Source of the DNA: CANQBR01 sp964641395
GTDB taxonomy: Bacteria; Bacillota; Negativicutes; Acidaminococcales; Acidaminococcaceae
NCBI GenBank assembly: GCA_964641395.1
Contig: CAZXKQ010000001.1
Location: 51,075 to 115,074 of the forward strand
Direction: 5' to 3'
Length of the DNA: 64,000 bases
Shown here piece after piece: positions 9,222-17,493 of this stretch. The notes beneath the pieces are model-generated. The model did no database searches. It was given only the letters and a program-made list of their open reading frames with translations, and had not been told where the DNA came from. Every line of letters begins with the position of its first letter. Within the stretch, counting starts at the first letter, position 1. The position numbers and the translations under genes are program-made.

Positions 9222-9525
9222 TAAAATGAAGACGCCCCTGGGTACAAACTGTCCTAGGGGCGAATTAATCCGCGGTACCACCCTACTTCGGCAGCCGCTC
9301 ACGCTGCTGCCGCTCTCACCAGCCTCCAACAAGGCCTCAGCCAATAACGCTGCTTAGCGTCCTGCCCTACTGCTCCCTGGGTTGACAGGGCCCTCCTTCA
9401 GGCAGGCGACTCCGGGCTCAGTATCCCTACGGCTTTCAGCACCGCCTTGCACCTAGCGGCGGCTCTCTGGGGCCTAGCACCGTTTCTTCTTCCCTTCTTC
9501 GTCTTTCAGGGGCCTATGCACTTAT
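9222..9525 (-). promoter_or_regulatory. T-box leader of leuA (leucine tRNA-sensing)
   Basis: The minus strand carries the T-box core AGGGTGGTACCGCGG at 9284-9270, followed by a terminator hairpin: CGCCCCTAGG (9262-9253) pairs with CCCAGGGGCG (9242-9233), then TCTTCATTTT. The upstream Stem I region contains GATACTGAGCC; CTG at 9421-9419, followed by a purine, is the best candidate specifier codon and would read a leucine tRNA, in keeping with leuA downstream. The T-box core is certain; the specifier is inference from position and the gene controlled. Confidence 0.95.
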
Positions 9526-9533
9526 GTAGTCCC

Positions 9534-9562
9534 ATTGTAACAAGTCTAACAGCCTTTGTCAA
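9534..9562 (-). promoter_or_regulatory. Promoter of the leuA T-box transcript
   Basis: TTGACA, 17 bases, TACAAT on the minus strand, placed a few bases before the T-box leader. Near-perfect sigma-A consensus. Confidence 0.9.
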
Positions 9563-9575
9563 CAGCCTAATTGGC

Positions 9576-9725
9576 CTAAAAGCGGTCGGCGGGCCTGACA
9601 AAGCTGCTAATAACAACTAGGCAGGAGAGAGCCCCAGCCTCAACTATCTTTCTTCTGCCGGCGGCAAAGTAGGCGGCAGTGGCCTGGTCACAGCCTTTGG
9701 CGAGATAGTAGTCAATATTTTTCAT
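9576..9725 (-). CDS. Small uncharacterised protein, 49 residues
   Basis: A short frame begins with ATG at 9725 behind a strong ribosome binding site (AAGGAGG about 9 bases upstream) and ends with TAG at 9576, just before the leuA promoter. The product starts MKNIDYYLAKGCDQATAAYF and continues AAGRRKIV, then a hydrophobic stretch (SCLVVIS). No function is recognised. The strong binding site and amphipathic start favour a real gene; small size and an odd C-terminus leave doubt, and it could be a truncated copy of a longer protein. Confidence 0.5.
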   Translation of the reverse strand: MKNIDYYLAKGCDQATAAYFAAGRRKIVEAGALSCLVVISSFVRPADRF

Positions 9726-9765
9726 AATAGGCCCCTCCTTACTTTAATGCCTGCTAGCAACACCC

Positions 9766-10968
9766 TCACCCGTCCCGCCTGCCCAGCAGCCAGTCCGCCA
9801 CGTCCAGGATCTGCACCCCTTCGTACTGGAAGGCGGGCTGCCGGGTGCGGCTGAGGAGGAGCTTCGGGTAGGCATCCCTGATCTTCAGCAAGGGCTCCAC
9901 CTCCCGTCCCAGGGTGCCTGGCTCCTCCAAGCTGTAGGCGACCTGGAAGTAGAGCTTTTCACCGGCCTTGAGGGCCACAAAGTCGATCTCCCTCTTGTGC
10001 AGCACCCCGGCATAGACCTCATAGCCCCGCCGCAGCAGCTCCAGGGCCACGATGTTTTCCAGGCTACGGCCCAAGTCCAGATTCTTAGTGCCCAGCTTGG
10101 CGTATTTGAAGGCATGGTCGCCGAGGTAGTACTTATCATCGTAGAGGAGGTAGCGTTTCCCCTGGATATCATACCTCCTCACCTTGTAGAAGGCGTAGCT
10201 GTGGCACAGGTAGCGGAGGTAATTGCTGACGGTGCGGTAATTGCTCAGCAGCTTTTGCTCCGTCAGGGTTGCCGCCAGGCTGCGGCCGGAGGTGAGGTTG
10301 GCTATATTGTCCAGCAAAAAATCACAGAGCCGGCCTAGGACGGCCGGGTTGCGCAGCTTATAGCGCTGCTGGATATCCCGCAGGATGAGGGTGTCGAAGA
10401 TGGAGGCCAGGTAGCCGTACTTGGCCGCAGTTGTTTGGTACAAATAGGAACCGGCCATGCCCCCCTCTTGTAGATAACGGCTGAAGGCGGCATTTGGCTC
10501 CCCTAGTTGGAAGTAGGCGACAAATTCCTGGAAGGAAAAGGGGAAGAGGTGGATCTCGTAGGTACGGCCGGTAAAGAGGGTGGCCAGGTCGCTGCTCAGC
10601 AGGAAGGCGTTGGAGCCGGTAAGGTAGATATCGTACTTCTCCAGGGCGTGGAGGTTGTTGATGGCCTTCTCAAAGCCCTGGCAGAGCTGCACTTCGTCGA
10701 TGCAGAGATAGTTCTTCACCCCAGGGGCATAGGCCCCCTCTACATAGTCGTAGAGGGCGTGGTACTCTGTGAGACCCTCGTAGGCGGCCAGGTTGAAGTT
10801 AATATGGATGATGTTGGCCTCCGGCTCTTGGGCCTGCACCTGGGCGATGAAGGCCTCTAGCAGTTTAGACTTGCCGCAGCGCCGCACCCCAGTGAGGACC
10901 TTGATCTCCGGCGTGCCCAGAGCCTCTTGCAGTTTTTGCAGATAAGAATGCCGCTGGATCAGGCGCAT
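9766..10968 (-). CDS. AAA_14/DUF4143 ATP-binding protein
   Basis: The 400-residue protein has an N-terminal AAA-type ATPase with Walker A GVRRCGKSKLL near residue 27, Walker B NYLCIDEVQ and the sensor-like IYLTGSNAFLL. The C-terminal half has the DUF4143 pattern, including REIDFVAL and FQVAYSLE, which resembles a PD-(D/E)xK nuclease fold (D...E/Q...). Such proteins are common in accessory regions and their role is unknown. ATG 10968 is preferred over GTG 10977 because AGGGGG lies 7 bases upstream of it. Its promoter overlaps an unusual tandem inverted repeat (see 11002-11087). It is a single-gene unit. Confidence 0.85.
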   Translation of the reverse strand: MRLIQRHSYLQKLQEALGTPEIKVLTGVRRCGKSKLLEAFIAQVQAQEPEANIIHINFNLAAYEGLTEYHALYDYVEGAYAPGVKNYLCIDEVQLCQGFEKAINNLHALEKYDIYLTGSNAFLLSSDLATLFTGRTYEIHLFPFSFQEFVAYFQLGEPNAAFSRYLQEGGMAGSYLYQTTAAKYGYLASIFDTLILRDIQQRYKLRNPAVLGRLCDFLLDNIANLTSGRSLAATLTEQKLLSNYRTVSNYLRYLCHSYAFYKVRRYDIQGKRYLLYDDKYYLGDHAFKYAKLGTKNLDLGRSLENIVALELLRRGYEVYAGVLHKREIDFVALKAGEKLYFQVAYSLEEPGTLGREVEPLLKIRDAYPKLLLSRTRQPAFQYEGVQILDVADWLLGRRDG

Positions 10969-10987
10969 GCTCCTCACCCCCTCTATT

Positions 10988-11015
10988 ATTATACCATTCT
11001 ATTTCCCAAAATCAA
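10988..11015 (-). promoter_or_regulatory. Promoter of the DUF4143 gene
   Basis: TTGATT, 16 bases, TATAAT on the minus strand, 20 bases before the ATG. The spacer contains one arm (TTGGGAA) of the inverted repeat IR1, so binding there would block RNA polymerase. Confidence 0.7.
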
Positions 11016-11087
11016 TATTTTTATAAAAGTGGGAAACAGAATTAGCTTTCTGCTTCCCAAAATTGCTGTTTTGCTAAAAATGGGAAG
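11002..11087. repeat. Two tandem inverted repeats, likely operator of the DUF4143 gene
   Basis: IR1 (11002-11036) and IR2 (11053-11087) share TTCCCA and TGGGAA arms whose start positions are 27 bases apart in both copies (11003/11030 and 11054/11081). The two copies are offset by 51 bases, close to five helical turns, so all half-sites could face the same side. IR1 overlaps the DUF4143 promoter. The interior is AT-rich with AAAAT/ATTTT-like flanks. Autoregulation or a dedicated repressor is inference. Confidence 0.75.
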
Positions 11088-11151
11088 TAGAAGCACCTTC
11101 GCCAAAACAGTGGTTTTTCCCCAGGAGCTGAAGCCCTGGGCCCCTCCCTGG

Positions 11152-11181
11152 AAAGAAAAGGCCCCCAGACAGGCTGGGGGC
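11152..11181 (-). terminator. Terminator of the YbjN-like gene
   Basis: On the minus strand GCCCCCAG pairs with CTGGGGGC and is followed by CTTTTCTTT, 19 bases after the stop codon. Confidence 0.85.
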
Positions 11182-11199
11182 GGCACTAAGGGCTGGGCC

Positions 11200-11637
11200 C
11201 TAATTAGTCCACACTAGCTTCATGATGTTCTTGTACTCCTCCTGGAGGTGGGGCAGCACCACCCGCAGGATGATGGTGTAGATCAACTCGCAGTCTAAGT
11301 GGTCCGGGCCGGTGGGGATGCAGCTCTCCAGAAAGATGTCCCCCTCCTGGCTCAGGTAGTACTTAAATACCTTGTAGCGGCCGTTCAGGTAGTTCAGCCG
11401 CTCCAGCAGGGGCCCCCGGTTGCTGTCGGTGACCACCCCTACCGCCAGCCGCACTGTGAGCATGATGTAGAAGCTGTCGTCGATGTAGAGCCGGGTGGGG
11501 AGTTTTTGCCTCTCCACCTCCATGGCGGACTCAAAGACCACCGTGTGGGCCTGGTCTGAGGCCTCGTAGACCTGGGCCCAGCCATGGAAGTCCCGCTCCT
11601 GGGTGAATTTTTGGAAGGCTGCCGCCTTACTGTTCAT
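11200..11637 (-). CDS. YbjN-like protein
   Basis: A 145-residue soluble protein with no signal peptide. The pattern (FESAMEVERQKLPTRLYIDDSFYIML followed by RLNYLNGRYKVFKYYL and EGDIFLES) resembles the YbjN fold, related to type III secretion chaperones, whose molecular role is not defined in Firmicutes. Three consecutive ATG codons (11643, 11640, 11637) follow TAGGAGGG; 11637 gives the best spacing. It lies 39 bases after the SbmA-type gene and may be co-transcribed with it. The fold assignment is tentative. Confidence 0.65.
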   Translation of the reverse strand: MNSKAAAFQKFTQERDFHGWAQVYEASDQAHTVVFESAMEVERQKLPTRLYIDDSFYIMLTVRLAVGVVTDSNRGPLLERLNYLNGRYKVFKYYLSQEGDIFLESCIPTGPDHLDCELIYTIILRVVLPHLQEEYKNIMKLVWTN

Positions 11638-11676
11638 CATCATCCCTCCTATACTAAAGTGGATCAAGCTTAAAAA

Positions 11677-13425
11677 CTAGTTAGAGGCCTGGGCAGGGGC
11701 CAGATAGGCCGTAGTCACCCGCCTAGTGGCCGCATCCAGCCGCAGCAGGCGGCGGTGGAAGCGGTCCAGGGTGCTGCGGTGGCCCACGCTGACCACCGTG
11801 GTTTCAGGCAGCCCCTCCGCCAGCAGGCTGTACATAGCCGCCTCCGTCTCCTCGTCCAAGGCGCTGGTGGCCTCGTCCAGGAAGAGCCAGCGGGGCCGCT
11901 GCACATGGGCCCGGACGAAGGCCAGCCGCTGCTGCTCCCCTATGCTCAGCACGTGGCTCCAGTCCGCCACCTCCTCCAGCTTCTCCCCTAGGTAGCCGAT
12001 GCGGCACTGCTCCAGCAATTGGAGCAGCGCTTCATCAGGAAAGCCCGGCGCCCCTGGGTAGAGGAGGGCCTGGCGCAGGCTGCCTAAGGGCAGGTAGGGC
12101 CGCTGGGGGATGAACATCAGCTGCCGCTGCTCCGGCAACAGGATCTTGCCGTTGACGAAGGGCCAGATTCCCGCCATGGCCCGCAGCAGGGTGCTCTTCC
12201 CTGCCCCGCTGGCCCCCTTGATGAGCACATTGCAGCCAGGCTCCAGGCGGAAGCTCACATCCTGCAGGAGGGGGCTGCCGTCAGGCAGCTGCACCTGCAA
12301 TAGCTGGGCCTCAACTGCCGCCCCAGTGCCGAAGCGCTCTAGGTGGAAGCGCTGGGCCGCCGCCCCTACCTGCTGCATGTGGCGGCCGAAGTAGGTGAGA
12401 CGCATCACCACCGCCTGCCACTGGGCGATGGCGGTGTACATATCCACGAAGTAGGACAGGGCTCCCTGCACGTTGCCGAAGGCGCTGGCCACCTGCATCA
12501 GGCCCCCCAGGCTGATCTCCCGGGCCAGGTAGCGCTGCATAGCCGCTACAAAGGGAAAGATGATGGCGATCTGGGAGTAGCCGGAATTCAACCACACCAA
12601 CTGTTTCTGCTTGCCGATCAAGCGCCAGAAATTGTGCAAGAGGGCCTGGAAGCGGCTGTCGAAGACCTGCCTCTCCTCCTGCTCCCCTCGGTAGAAGGCC
12701 ACGTTCTCGCTGCTCTCCCGCAGCCGGATCATGCTGTAGCGGAAGTCCGCCTCGTAGCGCTGCTGGATGAAGTTGAGCCCTACCAGCTTCTTCCCTACCA
12801 CGTGGGTGATGTAGGTGCCCAGGAGGGAGTACAGGAGGGAGGCCCAGAACAGGTAGCCGTGGATGGCCCAGCTGCGGCCTAGGAAGGTGAACTCCAGGCT
12901 GCCGCTGAGGCGGTAGAGGATGAAGACGAAGGAGATGAAGGTGCAGAGGGAGCGGAGGATGCCTACGGCGAAGCTGAGGGTCATCTCTACGAAGAGCCGC
13001 ACGTCCTCGCTGATCCGCTGGTCCGGGTTGTCGGTGTCCAGGCCGAACATCTGCAGCTGGTAGTAGGTCCTGTCTGCCAGGTAGGTGTCCAGGAAGCGGT
13101 TGGTGAGCCAGCGGCGCCAGTGGAGCACCAGGGTCTGCTGCAGGTAGTAGGAGTAGACGGCCAGGATAATGTAGATGGCGGCCAAGTAGGAAAAGTGGAA
13201 GAGCTCGTGGAAAATCTTCCCTGTCTCGTAGTTCTGCAGGGCGGTGTAAAAGCTGTTGTTCCACCGGTTCAAAAGCACCAACAGGTAGACGATGCCCAGG
13301 GTGAGGCCGATGATGCAGGCCAAGAGGAGGAAGGCCCGCCGCCTCTCCTCCGACTGCCAATAGCTTTTGGTGAGGTACCACACATCTTGGAAGAACTGTC
13401 TGGAAAAGCTGAATCTCTCCTGCAA
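11677..13425 (-). CDS. SbmA/BacA-family ABC transporter (permease-ATPase fusion)
   Basis: The 582-residue protein is a half-transporter with an N-terminal membrane domain (about residues 1-330, helices at 30-55, 75-95, 145-175, 185-210) of the SbmA/BacA type, marked by LNRWNNSFYTALQNY and HWRRWLTNRFLDTYL, and a C-terminal nucleotide-binding domain with Walker A GASGAGKSTLL, signature LSIGEQQRLAF and Walker B LFLDEATSALDEE. This architecture matches YddA and Rv1819c, reported importers of hydrophilic molecules such as peptides or cobalamin in Gram-negatives and mycobacteria. The substrate here is unknown. It acts as a homodimer in the cytoplasmic membrane. Confidence 0.88.
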   Translation of the reverse strand: MQERFSFSRQFFQDVWYLTKSYWQSEERRRAFLLLACIIGLTLGIVYLLVLLNRWNNSFYTALQNYETGKIFHELFHFSYLAAIYIILAVYSYYLQQTLVLHWRRWLTNRFLDTYLADRTYYQLQMFGLDTDNPDQRISEDVRLFVEMTLSFAVGILRSLCTFISFVFILYRLSGSLEFTFLGRSWAIHGYLFWASLLYSLLGTYITHVVGKKLVGLNFIQQRYEADFRYSMIRLRESSENVAFYRGEQEERQVFDSRFQALLHNFWRLIGKQKQLVWLNSGYSQIAIIFPFVAAMQRYLAREISLGGLMQVASAFGNVQGALSYFVDMYTAIAQWQAVVMRLTYFGRHMQQVGAAAQRFHLERFGTGAAVEAQLLQVQLPDGSPLLQDVSFRLEPGCNVLIKGASGAGKSTLLRAMAGIWPFVNGKILLPEQRQLMFIPQRPYLPLGSLRQALLYPGAPGFPDEALLQLLEQCRIGYLGEKLEEVADWSHVLSIGEQQRLAFVRAHVQRPRWLFLDEATSALDEETEAAMYSLLAEGLPETTVVSVGHRSTLDRFHRRLLRLDAATRRVTTAYLAPAQASN

Positions 13426-13563
13426 GGCCCTGCCTCCCTAGCCGCTGTCGGCGCCGACTCCGACGCACTACCCTAATTTTACCATAAAGGGGCCGCCTTT
13501 GCAGGGAATTTTTCCCCCTTGTAGAAGTGAAGAAAAAAGCTCTCGCGCGGAAGGAGGAAGCAC

Positions 13564-14031
13564 ATGCTCTACGGTTCCAGACAGACCCTGGCCCGGCACC
13601 TGCCCTACTTGGGGGAGGACTTGCAGGCCGCCTTCAACTTTTTGCTCACCACCGACTGGGCCGCCCTAGGCCCGGGGGAATACCACCTGGCCGGCAGGGA
13701 CATCTTCGCCCGGGTCAGCAGCTACGCCACCGAAGCCAAGGAGGACAGGAAGCCGGAGCGGCACCTGGCCTACATCGACATCCACTACCTGGCCGCAGGC
13801 CGGGAGGCCATCTGGTACAGGGACTACCAGGAAGGGCTGCCCCTGGTGGCGGACTACAGCCAAGAGCAGGATCTGCTCTTTTACGCCGACGCCCAGGAGG
13901 CGAACCAGGTGCTCCTCTCTCCTCAAGACTGGGCCGTCTTCTTCCCCTGGGAGCTGCACCGGCCTAACTGCCACTACGCCGGTGGGCCGGAGCAGGTGCT
14001 GAAGGTGGTAGTGAAGGTGCGGGCCCGCTGA
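13564..14031 (+). CDS. YhcH/YjgK/YiaL (DUF386) family protein
   Basis: A 155-residue cupin-like protein with the family pattern: GEYHLAGRDIFARVSSYAT, then ERHLAYIDIHYLAAGRE, a central YDYQ/ADYS segment, and the C-terminal FFPWELHRPNC metal-site motif. Relatives are linked to sugar acid or sialic acid catabolism, possibly as anomerases, but no such genes are adjacent here. AAGGAGGA lies 6 bases before the ATG. It stands alone upstream of the tRNA pair. Confidence 0.85.
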   Translation: MLYGSRQTLARHLPYLGEDLQAAFNFLLTTDWAALGPGEYHLAGRDIFARVSSYATEAKEDRKPERHLAYIDIHYLAAGREAIWYRDYQEGLPLVADYSQEQDLLFYADAQEANQVLLSPQDWAVFFPWELHRPNCHYAGGPEQVLKVVVKVRAR

Positions 14032-14047
14032 TTTTTCAAAAAAGGTC

Positions 14048-14076
14048 TTGACAAAGGTTGCTTCTATGGCTATAAT
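14048..14076 (+). promoter_or_regulatory. Consensus promoter of the tRNA pair
   Basis: TTGACA, exactly 17 bases, TATAAT: a perfect sigma-A promoter ending 18 bases before the first tRNA. Confidence 0.95.
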
Positions 14077-14094
14077 AATTTTCGTTGGTGAAAT

Positions 14095-14170
14095 TCCCCG
14101 ATAGTTCAGTCGGTAGAACACCTGACTGTTAATCAGGGCGTCGTAGGTTCGAGTCCTACTCGGGGAGCCA
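14095..14170 (+). tRNA. tRNA-Asn (GTT)
   Basis: A complete cloverleaf: acceptor TCCCCGA/TCGGGGA, D arm with AGTTCAGTCGGTAGAA, anticodon loop CTGTTAA with GTT at 14128-14130, T arm GTAGG-TTCGAGT-CCTAC, discriminator G and encoded CCA at 14168-14170. Confidence 0.98.
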
Positions 14171-14173
14171 CCC

Positions 14174-14249
14174 GGGCGCTTAGCTCAGCTGGGAGAGCGT
14201 CTGCCCTACAAGCAGAATGTCGGCGGTTCGATCCCGTCAGCGCCCACCA
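14174..14249 (+). tRNA. tRNA-Val (TAC)
   Basis: Acceptor GGGCGCT/AGCGCCC, D arm AGCTCAGCTGGGAGAGC, anticodon stem TCTGC/GCAGA with loop CCTACAA (TAC at 14207-14209), T arm with GGTTCGATCCC, discriminator A and encoded CCA. It starts 3 bases after the tRNA-Asn, so both are one transcript. Confidence 0.97.
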
Positions 14250-14262
14250 ACAGACGATAGCG

Positions 14263-14288
14263 AGACCTCGCACAGCGGGGTCTTTTTT
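14263..14288 (+). terminator. Terminator of the tRNA operon
   Basis: AGACCTCG pairs with CGGGGTCT (one G-T pair), followed by TTTTT, 14 bases after the tRNA-Val CCA. Confidence 0.85.
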
Positions 14289-14377
14289 GTTGCCCCTAGA
14301 GAGGCTCCCTGCCTATGGGACCATCAGCCACCCTCCCCTGCCCCAGGCTGCAGAAGCCGGGCCGCCTGCGGGCAAAG

Positions 14378-14406
14378 GAAAAGGGCGCAGCCACAGGGCT
14401 GCGCCC
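14378..14406 (-). terminator. Terminator of the SLC13 gene
   Basis: On the minus strand GGGCGCAGCC pairs perfectly with GGCTGCGCCC around a CTGT loop, followed by TTTTCC. Confidence 0.9.
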
Positions 14407-14449
14407 GGAACTAACCTAACTAACTAGCAACTTCTACACCGTCAAACTA

Positions 14450-15718
14450 TCAGGGGAAGAAGGGCCAGATGATAGGAATGCCGATGAGGCAAACTACGAA
14501 GCTTACGGCAACCAGACCGACGCCGGCTTTTACGTAGTCCATGAAACGATAGCCGCCAGGACCTAATACCAGGGTGTTAGGAGGAGTGCCTACAGGAGTT
14601 GCGAAGGCGCAGGAGGCGGCGATGGCGATGGCCATCAATACGGCACGGGGGTCAGCGCCCAGCTGCTTAGAAATAGCCAAGCCCAAGGGGCAGAGCAGGG
14701 CAGCGGCGGCGGTGTTGGACATGAACTGGGTCAGGCCGCAGGACAGTAAGAACAGCACGGCGGTTACTACGAGAGGAGAGGGGCTGCCGCCCATGGCTGC
14801 AACAGTGAACTCGGCGATGAGCTTGCCAGCGCCAGTCTTCTCCATGGCGGTGGATACAGGCATCATGCCAGCGAACAGGAAGATGGTTACCCAGTCGATG
14901 GAGGCATAGGCCTGTTTCTCAGTCAAGCAGCCAGTTACTACGCAAACCAGGGCGCCTAGTACGGCGGCCATCTCCAGGGTGCACCACTTCAGATCCAGGG
15001 CCATAACGAAGACCACGATCAGCAGGATGGCGCCAGAGATGATTTGCTTGGTGGTAGAGGTGCTGGTAGCCTCGATCTCTTGCTCAACCTCGGTATCAGC
15101 GCTGATCTCTCTACGAGGAACTAACCTCTTGCCGATGAACATCATGTAGAGCATGCCGGCGATAGAGAGGGGGATGCCGATGAGGGCGAACTCGAAGAAG
15201 CCGAAGGCAGGCAGGTTGGCGCCCCTCAGCACGCCAGTGGCGATGATGTTAGGAGGGGTACCTACCATGGTGATGGTGCCGCCCCAACCGCAGGCAAAGG
15301 CCAAAGGCATTAACTCTACGGAGGCGGGAACCTTAGCAACGGAGCAGATGCCCAGTGCTACAGGGAGCAGGCAGGCTGCGGTACCGGTGTTGGACAGTAC
15401 TGCGGATAGCATAGTGCCAACCAGCATCAGGCCGAACATCAGGCTGTTCTCGCCCTTGCCCATCATGCGGACAACGGTTTCGCCGATTCTCTGGGCCAGG
15501 CCGGTGTGGAACATAGCAGCGCCTACTACGAACATGCCAGCAAACAGTACTACAGTGGAGTTGGACAGGCCGCTGTAAACCTGTTTGGTGGAAATCAGGC
15601 CTAGCAAGCCGCAAACGGTGCAGCTTAGCGTCGAAGTAACTGCAAGGGGTATCAACTCAGTGATGAAGAGAAGTGCAGTTACGGCCACAACAATAAGACA
15701 TACTACTGCTGGGGACAT
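14450..15718 (-). CDS. SLC13/DASS-family anion:sodium symporter
   Basis: A 422-residue membrane protein with about 10-12 hydrophobic segments. Both inverted halves carry the family signatures: SNTGTAACLLP and GTPPNIIA in the first, SNTAAAALLCP and GTPPNTLV in the second; the SNT and GTPP motifs bind sodium and the carboxylate in this family. Substrates are usually C4-dicarboxylates, citrate or sulfate; which one applies cannot be told. A charged loop (about residues 205-225) separates the halves. Codon use looks less GC-extreme than in neighbours, consistent with high expression. It has its own promoter and terminator. Confidence 0.9.
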   Translation of the reverse strand: MSPAVVCLIVVAVTALLFITELIPLAVTSTLSCTVCGLLGLISTKQVYSGLSNSTVVLFAGMFVVGAAMFHTGLAQRIGETVVRMMGKGENSLMFGLMLVGTMLSAVLSNTGTAACLLPVALGICSVAKVPASVELMPLAFACGWGGTITMVGTPPNIIATGVLRGANLPAFGFFEFALIGIPLSIAGMLYMMFIGKRLVPRREISADTEVEQEIEATSTSTTKQIISGAILLIVVFVMALDLKWCTLEMAAVLGALVCVVTGCLTEKQAYASIDWVTIFLFAGMMPVSTAMEKTGAGKLIAEFTVAAMGGSPSPLVVTAVLFLLSCGLTQFMSNTAAAALLCPLGLAISKQLGADPRAVLMAIAIAASCAFATPVGTPPNTLVLGPGGYRFMDYVKAGVGLVAVSFVVCLIGIPIIWPFFP

Positions 15719-15834
15719 TATAGTTCCTCCTTTGAAAAAATTTATATACAGTGCCGAAACACCATATAGCCGGGACTAAGGATGGAATTGAGAAAGAACG
15801 ACAGACCACGGCCACAACCCCATTGGTCACCCTC

Positions 15835-15864
15835 ATTATAGCACCCTGGCTTCCGCCTTGTCAA
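15835..15864 (-). promoter_or_regulatory. Promoter of the SLC13 gene
   Basis: TTGACA, 18 bases, TATAAT on the minus strand, about 115 bases before the ATG, leaving an untranslated leader in which no known riboswitch was recognised. Confidence 0.85.
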
Positions 15865-15957
15865 TATTTAGACAGATTTTCGCCTTTCTTTTGTCAATTT
15901 TTTACAAAAGTTTAAAATTTAAGGAGGCCTCTGTACAGTTTTTAGGGGGCTTAGGCC

Positions 15958-17469
15958 CTATTTAGGGTGGCTATTGGGCACATTGTCCTTCAAAAGGACA
16001 TCATGGGCGCCTCCTTCTACCAGGGAGGTGGCGCTGACCAGGGTCAGCCGGGCCTTGGCCTGGAGCTCGTGGATGTTCAGGGCGCCGCAGTTGCACATGG
16101 TGGAGCGGACCTTGCTCAGGGTGAGGGTCACGTTGTCCTTCAAGGAGCCGGCGTAGGGCACGTAGCTGTCCACCCCTTCCTCGAAGCTCAGCTTGGCGGA
16201 GCCCCCCATGTCGTAGCGCTGCCAGTTGCGGGCCCGGTTGCTCCCCTCCCCCCAGTACTCCTTCATGTAGGTGCCGTTGATGTTCACCTTGTTGGTGGGG
16301 CTTTCGTCGAAGCGGGCGAAGTAGCGGCCCAGCATCAAAAAGTCCGCCCCCATGGCCAGGGCCAGGGTCATGTGGTAGTCGTAGACGATGCCCCCGTCAG
16401 AGCAGATGGGTACGTAGACCCCGGTCTCCCGGTAGTACTCGTCCCGGGCCTTGGCCACCTCGATCACCGCCGTAGCCTGGCCCCGGCCGATGCCCTTCTG
16501 CTCCCGGGTGATGCAGATGGAGCCGCCGCCGATGCCCACCTTGACGAAGTCCGCCCCCGCCTGGGCTAGGAAGCGGAAGCCGTCGGCATCCACCACGTTG
16601 CCGGCCCCCACCTTCACCTGCTCCCCGTAGTGGGAGCGGATCCAGGCCAGGGTCTGCCGCTGCCAGGCGCTGAAGCCCTCGGAGGAGTCGATGCAGAGCA
16701 CGTCCGCCCCCGCCTCCAGCAGGGCCGGCACCCTTTCCGCATAGTCCCTGCTGTTGATGCCGGCGCCTACAATGTGGCGTTTCTTCTTATCCAGCAGCTC
16801 CAGGGGGTACTCCTTGTGGGTGGCGTAGTCCTTGCGGAAGACCAGGTACAGCAGCCTGCCCTCGTCGTCGATGATGGGCAGGGTGTTCAGCTTCTTGTCC
16901 CAGATGATGTCGTTGGCCTGCTGCAGGGTGGTGTCCTTGCCTGCCACCACCATCTGCTCGATGGGGGTCATAAAGTCCCGCACCAGGGCCGACCTGCTCA
17001 TCCGGCTGGGCCGGTAGTCCCTGCTGGTGACGATGCCCTCCAAACGGCCGTTGACAGTGCCGTCGGAGGTGACCGCCACGGTGGAGTGGCCGGTGAGTTC
17101 CTTCAGGGCCAGGATGTCCGCCAGGGTGCTGTCGGGACGGATGTTAGAGTCGGAGCTGACGAAGCCGGCCCGGTGGGCCTTCACCCTGGCCACCATGGCC
17201 GCCTCGTCCTGGATGCTCTGGGAGCCGTAGATGAAGGAGACGCCTCCCTCCTTGGAGAGGGCTATGGCCAGCTCCTCCCCGGACACCGACTGCATGATGG
17301 CGCTGACCAGGGGGATGTTGAGGGTGATGGCCGCCTCCTCCCCCTTCTGGTACTTCACCAGGGGGGTGCGCAGGTCCACATTGTCCGGTATGCACTTTTC
17401 GGAAGAATAATTAGGCACTAACAGGTACTCGCTAAAGGTATGGGCAGGTTCTTCGTAATAATAGGCCAT
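15958..17469 (-). CDS. guaB: IMP dehydrogenase, Tritrichomonas-like class
   Basis: This enzyme oxidises IMP to XMP, the first step to GMP. The 503-residue protein has the TIM barrel with tandem CBS domains (about residues 100-220), the active-site loop [20 protein letters not shown] with catalytic Cys, and the flap [10 protein letters not shown]. The catalytic loop differs from the common GIGPGSICTTR. From memory, length, N-terminus ([17 protein letters not shown]) and C-terminus ([15 protein letters not shown]) closely match the IMP dehydrogenase of the protist Tritrichomonas foetus. It is the last gene of the purine operon, 24 bases after purD, which links IMP synthesis directly to GMP. Confidence 0.95.
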   Translation of the reverse strand: MAYYYEEPAHTFSEYLLVPNYSSEKCIPDNVDLRTPLVKYQKGEEAAITLNIPLVSAIMQSVSGEELAIALSKEGGVSFIYGSQSIQDEAAMVARVKAHRAGFVSSDSNIRPDSTLADILALKELTGHSTVAVTSDGTVNGRLEGIVTSRDYRPSRMSRSALVRDFMTPIEQMVVAGKDTTLQQANDIIWDKKLNTLPIIDDEGRLLYLVFRKDYATHKEYPLELLDKKKRHIVGAGINSRDYAERVPALLEAGADVLCIDSSEGFSAWQRQTLAWIRSHYGEQVKVGAGNVVDADGFRFLAQAGADFVKVGIGGGSICITREQKGIGRGQATAVIEVAKARDEYYRETGVYVPICSDGGIVYDYHMTLALAMGADFLMLGRYFARFDESPTNKVNINGTYMKEYWGEGSNRARNWQRYDMGGSAKLSFEEGVDSYVPYAGSLKDNVTLTLSKVRSTMCNCGALNIHELQAKARLTLVSATSLVEGGAHDVLLKDNVPNSHPK

Positions 17470-17493
17470 CTACTGTTCTCCTTTATCTCTTTG

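Noticed and set aside
9204..9344. N-terminal extension of LeuA (47 codons)
   Set aside because: It lies in the T-box antiterminator/terminator, and the ATG at 9203 has a strong ribosome binding site and the expected protein start.
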